This document shows, piece by piece, positions 1 through 9,191 of a stretch of DNA of 64,000 bases. A model generated the notes under the pieces. The model was not told where the DNA came from. It was given only the letters and a program-made list of their open reading frames with translations, and ran no database searches. The DNA is from Powellomyces hirtus (taxonomy: Eukaryota > Chytridiomycota > Chytridiomycetes > Spizellomycetales > Powellomycetaceae): NCBI GenBank assembly GCA_025526995.1, contig JAHLKG010000030.1:134501-198500 (forward strand), written 5' to 3'. The position numbers and the translations under genes were made by a program. The first letter of the stretch is position 1, and each line of letters opens with the position of its first letter.

Positions 1-1
1 T

Positions 2-2488
2 ATCGGCTACGACTCGACGATTCTAGCAACCAAAAGTTCAGTTGATGCTCTCTCCACCTCTAAGCAGGATACAATCACTGCAGGGACTGGTCTTACCAAA
101 ACTGGAGCAACGCTATCTGTAAATCCGGCCCAAACGCAGATAACTTCCGTTGGGACTCTTACAGCATTATCGGTCAATGGTTACATCAACATAACCAACA
201 CTGGAAGCGTAGCGCTGTCTATAGCAGATAACGTATCCTTTGGACGTTGTGGTTCCAATACACAATGGTTTTCAAATGCGCAAACTGGCGATGCGATCAT
301 CCGAGTGTCTAACTCGAAAGTGATTCGTCTGGGGACCAATACGAATGCATCAGTGGTAGATATATTCGACGGAGGTATGGTTGTCAACAGTGGGAACCTT
401 ACGGTAGCTCAAGCTGCTACACTAGGCAATCATGTGGTCAACAAAACTTACGTTGATGGATCATTTGCCTCAATAGTATCCTTGAATACTACGAATACCA
501 ATATCACGAATCTCACGGGTCGAGTGGTCTCTTTGGAAACCGGAGGCAGTACATCCAAAGAGATCACAGTCTGGAATAAACTGAAAGGCTCCGACACAAT
601 TCCGGTCATTCTGCCTCCAGTGGGTGGAGCTGCTCTCACAGCGGCCAACTCTACCACAACCTCTTGGGAGTACCTAAACGGAACCTATAACGTGAATGCA
701 TCAAGTTTCCACTCGGCGGGTTACGAGGCTTACAGAGGCTTCAAGTCGGAACGATTAACGGCTCCATGGGTCTCTGGAAACGGTACTTACAACTCGACAA
801 CTGGTGTATATACTACTTCCACCGTTTCATGGATTGATGCCAATAGTACATTCGTACCAGGGGAATGGGTTGCAGTGGCATTGCCAGGTGCACGAACGAT
901 CTCTTCAGTAACAATCTATCAAAGGCTTGGCGAACCCTCTCCATCAATGCCTCTGAGAATAGCGGTGTTAGTTGGACAATCCACATCAACCATGACGGTG
1001 GCAGTCGACCAAGATAATATCCCAGACGTTCCGAGTCATACGCTAAACTTTACAGGAGGTTCCTACAAGTATATAAGGCTTGTATGTCTCAAAACAAGAA
1101 CACCTTTTACCTTTTGTAACTTTTCCTTTAGTCTCACCACAACGACCGCCGGGTTTCCCCTTGCCCTCGATCATTCTCAAGTGAGAATTACCTCCACTGA
1201 GGATTCTTCATCACCAACTTCAGGGGCCCTCCAGGTAGCTGGAGGTCTAAGCGTTCAGAAATCCATCAACATTGGTACAGCTATGATTCCAGCTGGTATT
1301 ACGACAGAAATTGGTGGAAATACACCGTTAGTCAACTTTGAATCTAACTTCCGTTCTGCAGGAAAGAACACTACATTTGGGGGCGCCGCTGTCAGAATCG
1401 ATACTCGGGGAACAACCCCAGCGATCAACTTTTTCCAAAGAGCCGCCGGTACAACTGTGGAGACTGCCCCACTCATAATTGATTCAAATGGAAGCCTGGA
1501 GATACAAACAGCCACAGATTCTTCCTCTACAACAACTGGAGCATTGCGGATTGCAGGAGGTGTTGGTATAGCAAAAAAGTTGAATGTTGGTACAAGTATA
1601 AGCGTCAATGGGGCGCCTACAGCATGCTCACGACTGTCACTTTTGGGTCCCGATAACAATATAACACTAGGTCCCCATTTTACTGCTTACACATCGTCGA
1701 ATACCGCCCACCCTATTTTCCAGATATTAAATTGGGGAACAAACAACCAATCACTCAATTTTGATACGTACTTAGGAGGAGGGGGTACTTGGACAAGTTC
1801 CTTTGCAGGATCGTCCAGCCAAATCTACAAACTTAGCAACGCGTTACTCTTCAACTGGGGCGTGGCCCCAGTAGGTACCACAGTGCCAATGACTACTGCA
1901 ATGAGGATTGATCTAACTAACGGTAACGTTAGCATCTTAACTGCAACCGAGTCCTCTTCTACCACCACTGGAGCTCTCCAGGTAGCTGGAGGTGTTGGTA
2001 TCGCGAAAAATGTGAACGTTGGAGGGTACGTGAATCAAAAATTACCAGCGTTTTTCTATTGCGACAACGTTACTTTGGCAAACTATCAAACCCTTGCTGC
2101 TAACACTGAGACCACGATTTGGTTGCTCCCTTCTTCCACATATTCAAAAGGACCCCAACCAGATGCAAATAATGCCCTGGTAATCCCTACGGCAGGTCTT
2201 TGGCACTTTGATTTAAACATGACTATAACCGGTTTCGTCGGTGCCAACAATTGGTTCCTTCAGGTAAATATTGCGGGCACCACACAGAGTAACAATATCC
2301 ATAGATCGTTTGGACAGAGTAACATCTCAGCCCAGTTTCCAAACGTGTATGCTCTCGTAACTGGTAGCATTTACTTGACCCTTCCCGCGGGGGCTGTTGT
2401 TACCATGGCCTTCCAGCCTAGTGTGCAATGTCAGACGGGAAATGGCTGCCTCGCTAGGTTTGCAGGAAGACTCATTGCCGCCTCTTAG
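2..2488 (+). CDS. virus-type fibre/attachment protein, 5'-partial
   Basis: Open from the window edge to the stop at 2488 (at least 828 aa, no intron), so the N-terminus lies outside the window. The visible part starts with tail-fibre shaft repeats (TITAGTGLTKTGATLSV, then ITSVGTLTALSVNG and NKTYVD). A discoidin (F5/8C)-like beta domain follows at about nt 660-1140. Three further shaft repeats of the form SSSPTSGALQVAGGLSV and TTTGALRIAGGVGIAKKLNVG follow. It ends in about 145 residues resembling a C1q/TNF-type trimeric head (nt 2040-2488). Such modular fibres are known from large DNA viruses and phages, where they are virion surface fibres. A function here is inference from architecture. The frame is intact, without stops. 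It reads as an endogenous viral segment or a recently acquired virus-like gene, not a typical fungal gene. Confidence 0.75.
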   Translation: MGYDSTILATKSSVDALSTSKQDTITAGTGLTKTGATLSVNPAQTQITSVGTLTALSVNGYINITNTGSVALSIADNVSFGRCGSNTQWFSNAQTGDAIIRVSNSKVIRLGTNTNASVVDIFDGGMVVNSGNLTVAQAATLGNHVVNKTYVDGSFASIVSLNTTNTNITNLTGRVVSLETGGSTSKEITVWNKLKGSDTIPVILPPVGGAALTAANSTTTSWEYLNGTYNVNASSFHSAGYEAYRGFKSERLTAPWVSGNGTYNSTTGVYTTSTVSWIDANSTFVPGEWVAVALPGARTISSVTIYQRLGEPSPSMPLRIAVLVGQSTSTMTVAVDQDNIPDVPSHTLNFTGGSYKYIRLVCLKTRTPFTFCNFSFSLTTTTAGFPLALDHSQVRITSTEDSSSPTSGALQVAGGLSVQKSINIGTAMIPAGITTEIGGNTPLVNFESNFRSAGKNTTFGGAAVRIDTRGTTPAINFFQRAAGTTVETAPLIIDSNGSLEIQTATDSSSTTTGALRIAGGVGIAKKLNVGTSISVNGAPTACSRLSLLGPDNNITLGPHFTAYTSSNTAHPIFQILNWGTNNQSLNFDTYLGGGGTWTSSFAGSSSQIYKLSNALLFNWGVAPVGTTVPMTTAMRIDLTNGNVSILTATESSSTTTGALQVAGGVGIAKNVNVGGYVNQKLPAFFYCDNVTLANYQTLAANTETTIWLLPSSTYSKGPQPDANNALVIPTAGLWHFDLNMTITGFVGANNWFLQVNIAGTTQSNNIHRSFGQSNISAQFPNVYALVTGSIYLTLPAGAVVTMAFQPSVQCQTGNGCLARFAGRLIAAS

Positions 2489-2829
2489 TACTTCTCGGTA
2501 ATGTAACCAATTTCAAGGTACCCCATGATCTTACTTTGCTTGCATTGGTATAAGCCAAAGATGAGTAATTTGTGCGCGCCTACACCATTGTCGGAAGGAA
2601 AATCAAGGAATGCTACATATGACTTTTTATGATTTTTCCAAAGCATCTTCTCCTTATGGTTGTTCTTGAAAGATGTCATGTTCAGCAACTTTTGAAATAA
2701 GCCTCTGTTGGCTACTGTTCGTTCGACGATTAACATGACATCACTCATTTGACGAAATTGTATAGCTAAGTGTACAAATTCGTTTTCTGTGCTGCAGGGA
2801 ACTTTAACCGCGTTTGGAGGAGCGCCCAT
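2485..2829 (-). CDS. small hypothetical protein in virus-like block
   Basis: Intron-free 114-aa ORF convergent with the fibre gene; the two stop codons overlap by 4 nt. The sequence is mixed alpha/beta in composition, with a central basic stretch and a hydrophobic patch (GAHKLLIFGLYQC). It is not recognised. The tight convergent packing and absence of introns match the neighbouring ORFs and suggest a compact viral gene block. Its ATG lies inside the 3' end of the next minus-strand ORF (2804-3055), in another frame. A single gene broken by a frameshift is therefore an alternative to two overlapping genes. Confidence 0.5.
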   Translation of the reverse strand: MGAPPNAVKVPCSTENEFVHLAIQFRQMSDVMLIVERTVANRGLFQKLLNMTSFKNNHKEKMLWKNHKKSYVAFLDFPSDNGVGAHKLLIFGLYQCKQSKIMGYLEIGYITEKY

Positions 2830-3055
2830 TGTTTTTGTTTTTTCTTATCTTATAATGAAGCTTATACTCGTCCTGGGCATAGACGCAAAACTGCCCTCCC
2901 GCTGCGACGAAAAGGATTTGTCTGCCAATTTGTGTTTTAACCGTTGGTTTTTCCTGGGAAGATTTGATTGGGTATCTTATCTTTCTAGAACTAAAAGTGT
3001 TCTCACCATATGTTCCGAAGCAGGACCCATTAGTTTGGTAATCTTGTTTGGGCAT
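2804..3055 (-). CDS. small basic hypothetical protein in virus-like block
   Basis: An 83-aa lysine/arginine-rich ORF that overlaps the following minus-strand ORF by 26 nt. It is preferred over a plus-strand ORF covering the same bases because its composition looks more protein-like. Not recognised. Either a separate small gene or the N-terminal half of one gene with 2485-2829, split by a frameshift. Confidence 0.4.
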   Translation of the reverse strand: MPKQDYQTNGSCFGTYGENTFSSRKIRYPIKSSQEKPTVKTQIGRQILFVAAGGQFCVYAQDEYKLHYKIRKNKNNGRSSKRG

Positions 3056-3129
3056 TTCAACTTATTAATGACAGGTGAGCTTCGTAATCATACGCGTTCT
3101 TGGAACTCGTTACGTTACAAAAAACAAAC

Positions 3130-3408
3130 ATGACAGTATCTGTAGAGCACTTGAAAACCATTATATCCCTTGTTACGGACGTGCTTGTAGAAGTCGAAAT
3201 TACAACAGCCGACTACTTGGAAGATTTACCCATGTTTGACCAGCTCCAGGATATGGAGCTGGACCTTACACGCGCCATCGAGCTCTTGAAATGCGTCCAA
3301 AACAATGCAGAACAATTTACAAAAAGGCAAGTCAGAGCAACATGTTCTCTCACAACATCAAAGCTAACACATGGCAACAGGACAGCTTGCGTACAACCGC
3401 GCAAATAA
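3130..3408 (+). CDS. small acidic helical hypothetical protein
   Basis: 92 aa from the ATG at 3130; an upstream in-frame ATG at 3100 would add 10 residues. The first 60 residues are acidic and predicted helical (heptad-like leucines in SVEHLKTIISLVTDVLVEVE and MELDLTRAIELLKCVQ), and the tail is basic. Not recognised. It reads out from the space between the minus-strand pair and the next plus-strand ORF, intron-free like its neighbours. Confidence 0.5.
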   Translation: MTVSVEHLKTIISLVTDVLVEVEITTADYLEDLPMFDQLQDMELDLTRAIELLKCVQNNAEQFTKRQVRATCSLTTSKLTHGNRTACVQPRK

Positions 3409-3437
3409 ACTTTTTAAATGGTTATAAACAAGACAAC

Positions 3438-3722
3438 ATGTATTTCAACAGAGAGACATCTACATTTAAAGACAAGGAATCCGTGGACGCTATTATTAAA
3501 ACGTTTGAAGACGATCCAGTGTTTTCTCATGTTCCTGAGAACGTTCGTAGGGAGATCCTAGACGCATTTTACAAAGACTTGGCAGAAAACCGCGTGGAGG
3601 AACTCTTGCGCGAATCCAAACCAAAGCCTCCAAGGAAACGAAAGGCAGCCCAGAAGAAGAAAGCAGCAACGAAAGAAGAGCCCGTTGTTGTTTTTGGCGA
3701 CCAGACGGACGAGAAAGAATGA
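3438..3722 (+). CDS. small protein with lysine-rich C-terminal tail
   Basis: 94 aa from the ATG at 3438, which lies 29 nt after the preceding stop. The frame is open further upstream (ATG at 3342) but that start would overlap the previous gene, so the later start is chosen. The N-terminal half is acidic/amphipathic. The tail is very basic (KPKPPRKRKAAQKKKAATK) and then acidic at the end, suggesting nucleic-acid or chromatin binding. That is inference from composition only. Confidence 0.5.
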   Translation: MYFNRETSTFKDKESVDAIIKTFEDDPVFSHVPENVRREILDAFYKDLAENRVEELLRESKPKPPRKRKAAQKKKAATKEEPVVVFGDQTDEKE

Positions 3723-3736
3723 ACAAGTGTCGATGT

Positions 3737-4150
3737 CTAGTCATCCCAATCTGCCACAACCGTATCTCGCATTTTCCATAGCTTAGTCTGTAAATCGTCT
3801 TCCGTTAATGCCGATACATTGTGCAGCAGATCGACTAATTGGTCAACAAGACAGATTCGATTGGTTTTGCACTCGCAAGTATCCTTAGCCGGACAAGTGG
3901 GTACAAATATACATTGGTCCCGCAGCTGCTTCAGTCCATTAGTATGGTACTCAATCTTTCCAAGGACATAGTTAAGCTTCTGCCTCTCCGGACCCAAGTA
4001 GAATGTCTCGCTCTTTTCATTGTATAGCCGATCCACAATGTTGTATTTTATTCCATTGAGATGATAGTAAACTTTGTCCACAGGATTTTTCGACCTGAAA
4101 GTTGGACGACGACGTGTGGCAGCTTTCGATCCTTTACGCTGACCTGCCAT
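3737..4150 (-). CDS. small basic, cysteine-containing hypothetical protein
   Basis: 137 aa, intron-free, convergent with the preceding ORF (14 nt between stops). The N-terminus is arginine/lysine rich (KGSKAATRRRPTFRSK). A cysteine cluster follows near residues 80-100 (C-x5-C-x5-C-x-C-x6-C), possibly a zinc site, then an acidic end (VVADWDD). Not recognised. A TATAAAT box lies 43-49 nt upstream of the ATG. This is the last ORF of the compact virus-like block. Confidence 0.55.
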   Translation of the reverse strand: MAGQRKGSKAATRRRPTFRSKNPVDKVYYHLNGIKYNIVDRLYNEKSETFYLGPERQKLNYVLGKIEYHTNGLKQLRDQCIFVPTCPAKDTCECKTNRICLVDQLVDLLHNVSALTEDDLQTKLWKMRDTVVADWDD

Positions 4151-4192
4151 GCTAGGAATAACTTGGATGCGTGAAGATAAAGGGAGTCCCAG

Positions 4193-4199
4193 ATTTATA
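4193..4199 (-). promoter_or_regulatory. TATA box of the 3737-4150 gene
   Basis: TATAAAT on the minus strand, 43-49 nt before the ATG at 4150. The short spacing implies a very short leader, as in compact viral genes. Confidence 0.4.
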
Positions 4200-4808
4200 G
4201 GAATGTGGGGAAGCTATCTTTTGCGCGAAAACGAAAGGATACGGGGGAAAGCCCCTGTTTGAGGCTGTGTGGCAAGAGGCGGACCTATCGAGAGGTAAAA
4301 GACGAAAAAACCAGCGGGGAGCATAAAGGACCGTGTGGGGAGAATATCCCAGCTAGATCTGGGAGTTTGAGAGGAGCAAAAAGGGGTCATATAGAATAAT
4401 TCCGTAGTACTTTTGGAAAAAGAACATATTTTTTTACTGATGCTAGAACGGATCTATGGTTTCCCAGCTTCTCAGACACTCAGAATTTTTTCGAGAGAAA
4501 AAAATATAGTATAAAGAAGAGATGTGACTGGAGGGTATGGAGAGGGCAACGGTTGGAGAATGAAAAGATGGAGAGGTGTGCTTTGGAAAACTGAGTGTTT
4601 GGATTTAGCGGTTGGGAATCGGGTGGGGTGGGGAGCTGAGGGGCTTGCTATCGATAGGAAGGAACGGACTCCAATGGAAGGTGGAAAACGGGGGGAACAT
4701 TGGACGCATGGCTCGATGCTTACGAGAGGATGACATAAGCAACCCAAAGCTAAATTTGGGATGGAGACGCGCCTGCCTACACCGGGACTACACTCTGACT
4801 ACATTGTG
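4200..4808. other. no gene seen; purine-rich spacer
   Basis: Only short frames without coding character. The plus strand at 4505-4720 is strongly G/A-rich. This stretch separates the virus-like block from the accessory island. Confidence 0.5.
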
Positions 4809-4863
4809 GATACAACCCAGATACAACCCAGATACAACCTAGATACAACCTACATACAACCCA
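4809..4863 (+). repeat. 5 x 11-bp tandem repeat
   Basis: Five head-to-tail units of GATACAACCCA with one- or two-base differences, ending 6 nt before the 54-bp palindrome. Confidence 0.9.
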
Positions 4864-4869
4864 TATACC

Positions 4870-4923
4870 TATCACAGTGCATCTGAGGTGTAGTATATAC
4901 TACACCTCAGATGCACTGTGATA
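4870..4923. repeat. perfect 54-bp palindrome
   Basis: The two 27-nt arms, beginning TATCACAGTGCATCTGAGG, are exact reverse complements with no spacer. It abuts the left 45-bp direct repeat of the island directly. It could extrude as a cruciform or be an inverted duplication left by an insertion event. Confidence 0.95.
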
Positions 4924-4968
4924 AATGTGGCTCGCGACGTGGCCGAGGTGGCCGAAAGTTTAGGTACT
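4924..4968 (+). repeat. left 45-bp direct repeat of the island
   Basis: Starts AATGTGGCTCGCGACGTGG and ends GAAAGTTTAGGTACT. It is identical over 45 bp and in the same orientation as 13949-13993. Confidence 0.85.
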
Positions 4969-5280
4969 GTGAAGGTATCTTTCACATTGCAACTAAGCGC
5001 CACATTTTGTGGCCTGGTGTGTGGCCTCGATTAATGTGGCCGAGCACTTAAATACCTGACTTCCAAGCCGATTTTGCCGATTTCAAGCCAAACAAGCCAA
5101 TGGAAAACACGTGCTCATGTACACGTCAGCACAGCACTTGAGCTGCCGAATCTCACTCACGCAGGCTCACCTGTCAAATCCCATTCTCCCCCCAACTCAT
5201 CTTACCATCTGACACCTCTCATCTCATCTCATCTTATCTCATAACACAACGAGCACAACACCACAAACGAGGTATGTAAG

Positions 5281-5349
5281 GGACGGGTTAGATGGTGTAT
5301 TTGAAGAGAGCAGTCCAATTTGCATTGAAAAACGAACTGACATGCGTCC
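5281..5349 (+). repeat. 69-bp element, copy 1 (5'UTR intron)
   Basis: Exactly 69 bp from GGACGGGTTAGAT to GACATGCGTCC. It makes up all but 14 nt of a probable leader intron 5272-5354, with donor GTATGTAAG and acceptor CGCAG just outside the element. Confidence 0.8.
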
Positions 5350-5385
5350 CGCAGTTTTTTAGTTTTTTTTTGTAAGTAGGGCATT

Positions 5386-6275
5386 ATGGGAACCGTAGCA
5401 AGATTGTTTAACCTAGGCGGAGGAGGTGGTGCAAGTGGTAGTGGTGGAAGTGGTGATGGTGAAAGGAAACGATCGTCGCAACCACCCAAAGAGGGACATT
5501 ATCTCGAAGGTTTTGCAGCCACTCAAGCTCGCATGGCGGAAGAAGAACTGCAAGCAACCGTTGCGCTCCTGCGATACCTTGCCAAAGCCTGCCCCCCTCA
5601 GACCTTACAGCGGAAGGGGACTGCCTGGTACTGGTGGACCATGACAGACATCAATCACATCAATACCTTGGCACATCAACTCGAGTCTGGTATGGTGGCT
5701 GGCTGGGCTCTTGTTGGCAATGAAGTAAGGAACTACGCTGGAGGGGAGCGTGTTAGGGGGATATGTGTACGCCAGGAGCTCTTGGGTATGTATGGACACG
5801 TTAAACATTGTCTTTGTGCATGTAAACAAATTTGGCAATCAAAAACACCATTTACTGCGGCTGTATGTGCTGGACACAGTAAATGGTTTTTTTGCACGCA
5901 ATCGGAGTAGCTATACGCTTTAACGTTATTTAATATGTCCACTCACTTCTACCTCTATTTATTGTTGTAGGCGGCGACCTCAAGTTTCATCCTGTCAATC
6001 GCGACCATCACGCAATGTGGCACATGCCAAGAGTCCCTAGAACTGCTGAGGTGGACTGCAGCCGTGGCTCACAGTGCTCAAATGCGAAAGCCAGAGAAAA
6101 CCCTGCCTGGGAGAGGGAGTTCCTTCCACCAACGATCCCAACAGCTACTCGTGCGACTCGTGCAAGAATGGGCAAGGTTTTGACCAAAGAATCAATGAAT
6201 CCCCAAGCTGATGAGATCATGACCGAGGATGAGCGGGATGAGCAGGAGGAGCAGGAGGAGGACAAGGATGAGTAG
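5386..6275 (+). CDS. unrecognised 234-aa island gene, 2 coding exons
   Basis: Exons 5386-5785 and 5971-6275; the 185-nt intron restores one frame (phase 1). A leader intron at 5272-5354 is likely, so both introns are built on 69-bp elements. The N-terminus is glycine/serine-rich (GGGGGASGSGGSGDG). The middle (about residues 45-130) looks globular and helical with several Trp/Tyr (GTAWYWWTMTDINHINTLAH). The C-terminus is acidic (EDERDEQEEQEEDKDE). I recognise no family. It is the leftmost gene of the island, and the stop is followed by a G-rich tract. Possibly a passenger of the same mobile element as the recombinase; that is inference. Confidence 0.65.
5794..5940. repeat. 69-bp element, copies 2 and 3, head to head
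   Basis: Copy 5794-5862 starts GGACACGTTAAAC (its last bases are degenerate). Copy 5872-5940 runs from GGACACAGTAAATGG to TTTAATATGTCC in the opposite orientation. Nine nt separate them, and GTATGT precedes each copy. Together they fill the intron 5786-5970. Confidence 0.85.
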
Positions 6276-6276
6276 T

Positions 6277-6319
6277 GGCAGAGGGGAGGGGCAGAGGGGA
6301 GGGGAGGGGAGGGGAGGGT
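6277..6319 (+). other. G-quadruplex-type tract
   Basis: Seven runs of three or four G separated by 1-4 nt, immediately after the stop codon of the 5386-6275 gene. It meets the usual G4 pattern on the plus strand. Confidence 0.6.
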
Positions 6320-6805
6320 TTTGATTGTTTTGCAATATAGTAGTATCAGTATTCATTTCAATCACATTCTGTTCCATTTCACACATGACACGCACACAGA
6401 CAATGCCACTAAAAAAGCAACCACCAAAGAAGCAACCACCAAAGAGGAAAAGGTCTCCCAGTCCCACAGCCTCAGACGAAGACCTTGAGACTGTTATGCA
6501 GACAAAAGACTGGACCGCAGGGGTTCCCCCCAAGTCTACACTTGTGAGATGGCCATCATGGCATATTTATACTTTTACTTATTTTTGGCTAGTAAAAAGC
6601 CATATCCCAAGTTAAGGCAGACGCGCCTCATAAGTGATTACCCAATCCTTCATAAGCATCTCCACAAGTCTCAGCTCTGTAAGCATACCCTCGCAATGCG
6701 CAGCTGCACTGCCCAGATACACTGCCCCGCTGCACTGCCATAGATCCCTAGATCATCTCCCCGTTCTCCCCAAGTTAGCTAGAGACTAAGAACCCGAGAA
6801 CCTCA

Positions 6806-6813
6806 TATATAAA
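6806..6813 (+). promoter_or_regulatory. TATA box upstream of gag
   Basis: TATATAAA about 250 nt before the gag start, in a region with the position of an LTR U3/R segment. No second LTR copy is visible to prove this. Confidence 0.35.
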
Positions 6814-7057
6814 TGAGAAGGAAAGCACCCCCGGTGGAGATCATCATCCATCAATACATCAACATCCAAAAACTCGAAATATCATATCATTTCCTCCCTA
6901 TCTCTCGCCTCTTCTTTTTAAGAACGACTCCAAGTCAATGAACTTCATACCTCCCGCCTTGAAACATAGGCACCTCACATGGTAGCACCACAGCGTCTTT
7001 CCTGTCAGAACTCACTTCTTCTCGCTCTTTTCCTTGATTAAAAACACAGTGATTCAC

Positions 7058-8808
7058 GATGGCTGCACCCGGACCTGCTGCCTGGACTTTTCCCGCCGTA
7101 GGCCCTGCCCTGCAGAATGGTGACCGGCTCAACAAGATCACCTTACAAACGACTCTGGTTGCCAATACAAGACGATTCCATACTTCTCTGGCGAACACGA
7201 TATGGAACTGATCGATCTCTTCGTCACCACGAATGTCAGAGCTTGCAACCACTTTATCACGGCTTATACCGGCATCGCTTACAACGAGTTCAACTATTTC
7301 GACGAGTACGCCATCACCAATATGGACCCTTCAGTCGTCGCCTGGCATGTCGCTATCATGAACAATCTTCACGTTCAACCCGCCGCGCCGGCCGAAGGCG
7401 TTGCCGCTTGGTGGGCCACCCAGTTCTACCAACGATGGATGCCCCGTAACGTTACCAATCGCCTACATCAAGAAATGGCAGCTCTTTCGCTTGGAAACTC
7501 GCTTGAGGATTACATCCGTGAACTGGAATGATATCGACATCTTGAAACAATTGCTGTCCGCGCCAACGGCAATGCTACCGAACGACTTCTCCTTAAATCC
7601 GAGATGATCGACATCTTTCGCGCAGGCCTTCTCCAAAACGCAACCTACGGTCTTTACCTTGTCCAAGCCCTGCAAAACTTCATGACGATGAGACTTACCA
7701 TCGGACAAGCGGTCACCTGGCCCCTGGCCGTAATCTGCGTCCGAAACGCAGCAGCCTCCTGCAACCTGGTTGATGGCTACCTTACTACTCCCGCACGGGC
7801 ACAAGCCAAGGCCCCTGCCCGATTCCACCCTTACTCAGGCATCAAACAAGCCCCCTCTCGTACCGCTCGACGGACCTTTCAACAACCCGCACCAGTTACT
7901 CCTCGAAGATCAACAATCGAAGGCCAAACATCTAAGCAAGCGATCCCCCAAACACCAAGAAAGAGACCTAGCTTACCAACGCCAATTACTACACCTCAAG
8001 GAACTCCTGCACGCAGACCAGCATTTCCTAGAACTCCAGCGACTCCCAAAACGCCTATGAAACGTGGGAGTGCTATGCTCTGCAAACAATGCGGACGAAC
8101 CAATCACAAGATCCAGGACTGTTTCGCTAAGCGAGACGTCAATGGCGAAGCAATCGGGGAATCAGCTACTAGCAGCACTTACCCGGTTAGACAAGTCAGT
8201 CGAATCAGCGAAATCAGAGCCGATGAGGAAGACCAAGACTCCCAGGATTTTCTGGACGGTTGGGAGTAGAAATCGGTTCCCCTCAACCCAATAAGGGACA
8301 TACTCTCTTCCCTGAATCCGATATTCCCTGGATGACATGTAATCGACCACCCGAAAGCCCTAAGGGCAATCCTACATCTATTCGACGAATGGATTTTCAA
8401 ACCCGACTTCAACCTGGCAAAGCTTCAAGCGCACCCAGTTGGGTCTTCCGAGTCAAAATGGGCACCAAGCCAATTATAGCCCTCTTGAACACCGGCTGCA
8501 ATACCATGGTCGTTCAAGACCGCGTAGCAGATGAACAAAGACTCGAGAAGAGACCTCTTGATAACCCATACGACATTGATACTGCCGGTGCTGGCCAAAG
8601 GATCCGAATCACCTCCTTTACCACCCAATCAATCCAAATTTTCAATAATGTCTTGCAAGACTACGACTCTGTTGCTTCTTTCCATTTCGAAATTGCGCCT
8701 ATTGGAATCCCTCTTATCTTGGGACTTCCATTCCCCACCAATATATTAAGTATGGAAGGAAAACTACTTATATCGGAGTTGATCACGTGGGTTCACGTGA
8801 TTGCGTGA
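7058..8808 (+). pseudogene. gag and aspartic protease of an LTR retrotransposon, decayed
   Basis: Gag begins near the ATG at 7058 and continues in a second frame with PYFSGEHDMELIDLFVTTN, a typical gag core, after a frameshift near 7160. An in-frame TGA follows at 7529. The second gag block (7604-8269) is rich in Pro/Arg/Thr and carries a zinc knuckle CKQCGRTNHKIQDC (C-x2-C-x4-H-x4-C). After another frame change, 8380-8808 encodes a retropepsin-like domain (KPIIALLNTGCNTMVV, later PLILGLPFP). The catalytic DTG reads NTG, so the protease would be inactive. Reverse transcriptase, RNase H and integrase are absent. This is a non-autonomous relic inserted in the H3-like gene. Confidence 0.7.
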
Positions 8809-8877
8809 TACGCCCTGCGATGGCGCAGTTATGACTCGATGACAGAGTCTGTACGTGCTAACACCCGCCCATGCTTT

Positions 8878-8984
8878 GCGGTCAAAACCATCATCTAATT
8901 TGTCCGAGTACCGCTGGACAAATTAGATGATGTTTTTGAATGCGCTTTGCCATTCTGAACCCTTTCTGATGATTTATTGTGTCC
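8878..8984. repeat. 69-bp element, copy 4, with hairpin arm
   Basis: Copy 8916-8984 runs from GGACAAATTAGATGATG to TTTATTGTGTCC. Its first 28 nt recur inverted at 8878-8905 (17 bp perfect at the core, 10-nt loop), the remains of a second head-to-head copy or a strong hairpin. It lies in the probable first intron of the H3-like gene. Confidence 0.7.
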
Positions 8985-9191
8985 TCCATCTTCCTTCAAT
9001 GCCAGCTATTACGCCTCCAAAGTGGGCGCATTGATCCCAAAGGCACCATTTCGATGATGTGTCTGCGGGATCGTCGTCCCGGTGTGGACAGACGAGTTGA
9101 ACGCAAAAGGAAAGCTGCGTTGGAATGCTAGGGGCATGGATGTACTGCAAGAAGGAGCAGAGCTCTTTCTGGCAAGTTTTTTGGCAGACTC

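Larger units (their letters stand above)
6553..8818 (+). mobile_element. Ty3-type gag-protease retrotransposon fragment
   Basis: This insertion separates the two parts of the H3-like reading frame. GATGG at 6548-6552 recurs at 8819-8823 and may be the target duplication. The termini are not the usual TG...CA and only the gag and protease part remains, so the element is truncated and the boundaries are provisional. A TATATAAA box at 6806-6813 sits where an LTR promoter would be expected. Confidence 0.5.

Noticed and set aside
2789..3133. Plus-strand 114-aa frame opposite the small minus-strand virus-block ORFs
   Set aside because: Composition is less protein-like than the minus-strand frames and it would overlap the 3130 gene; treated as a shadow.
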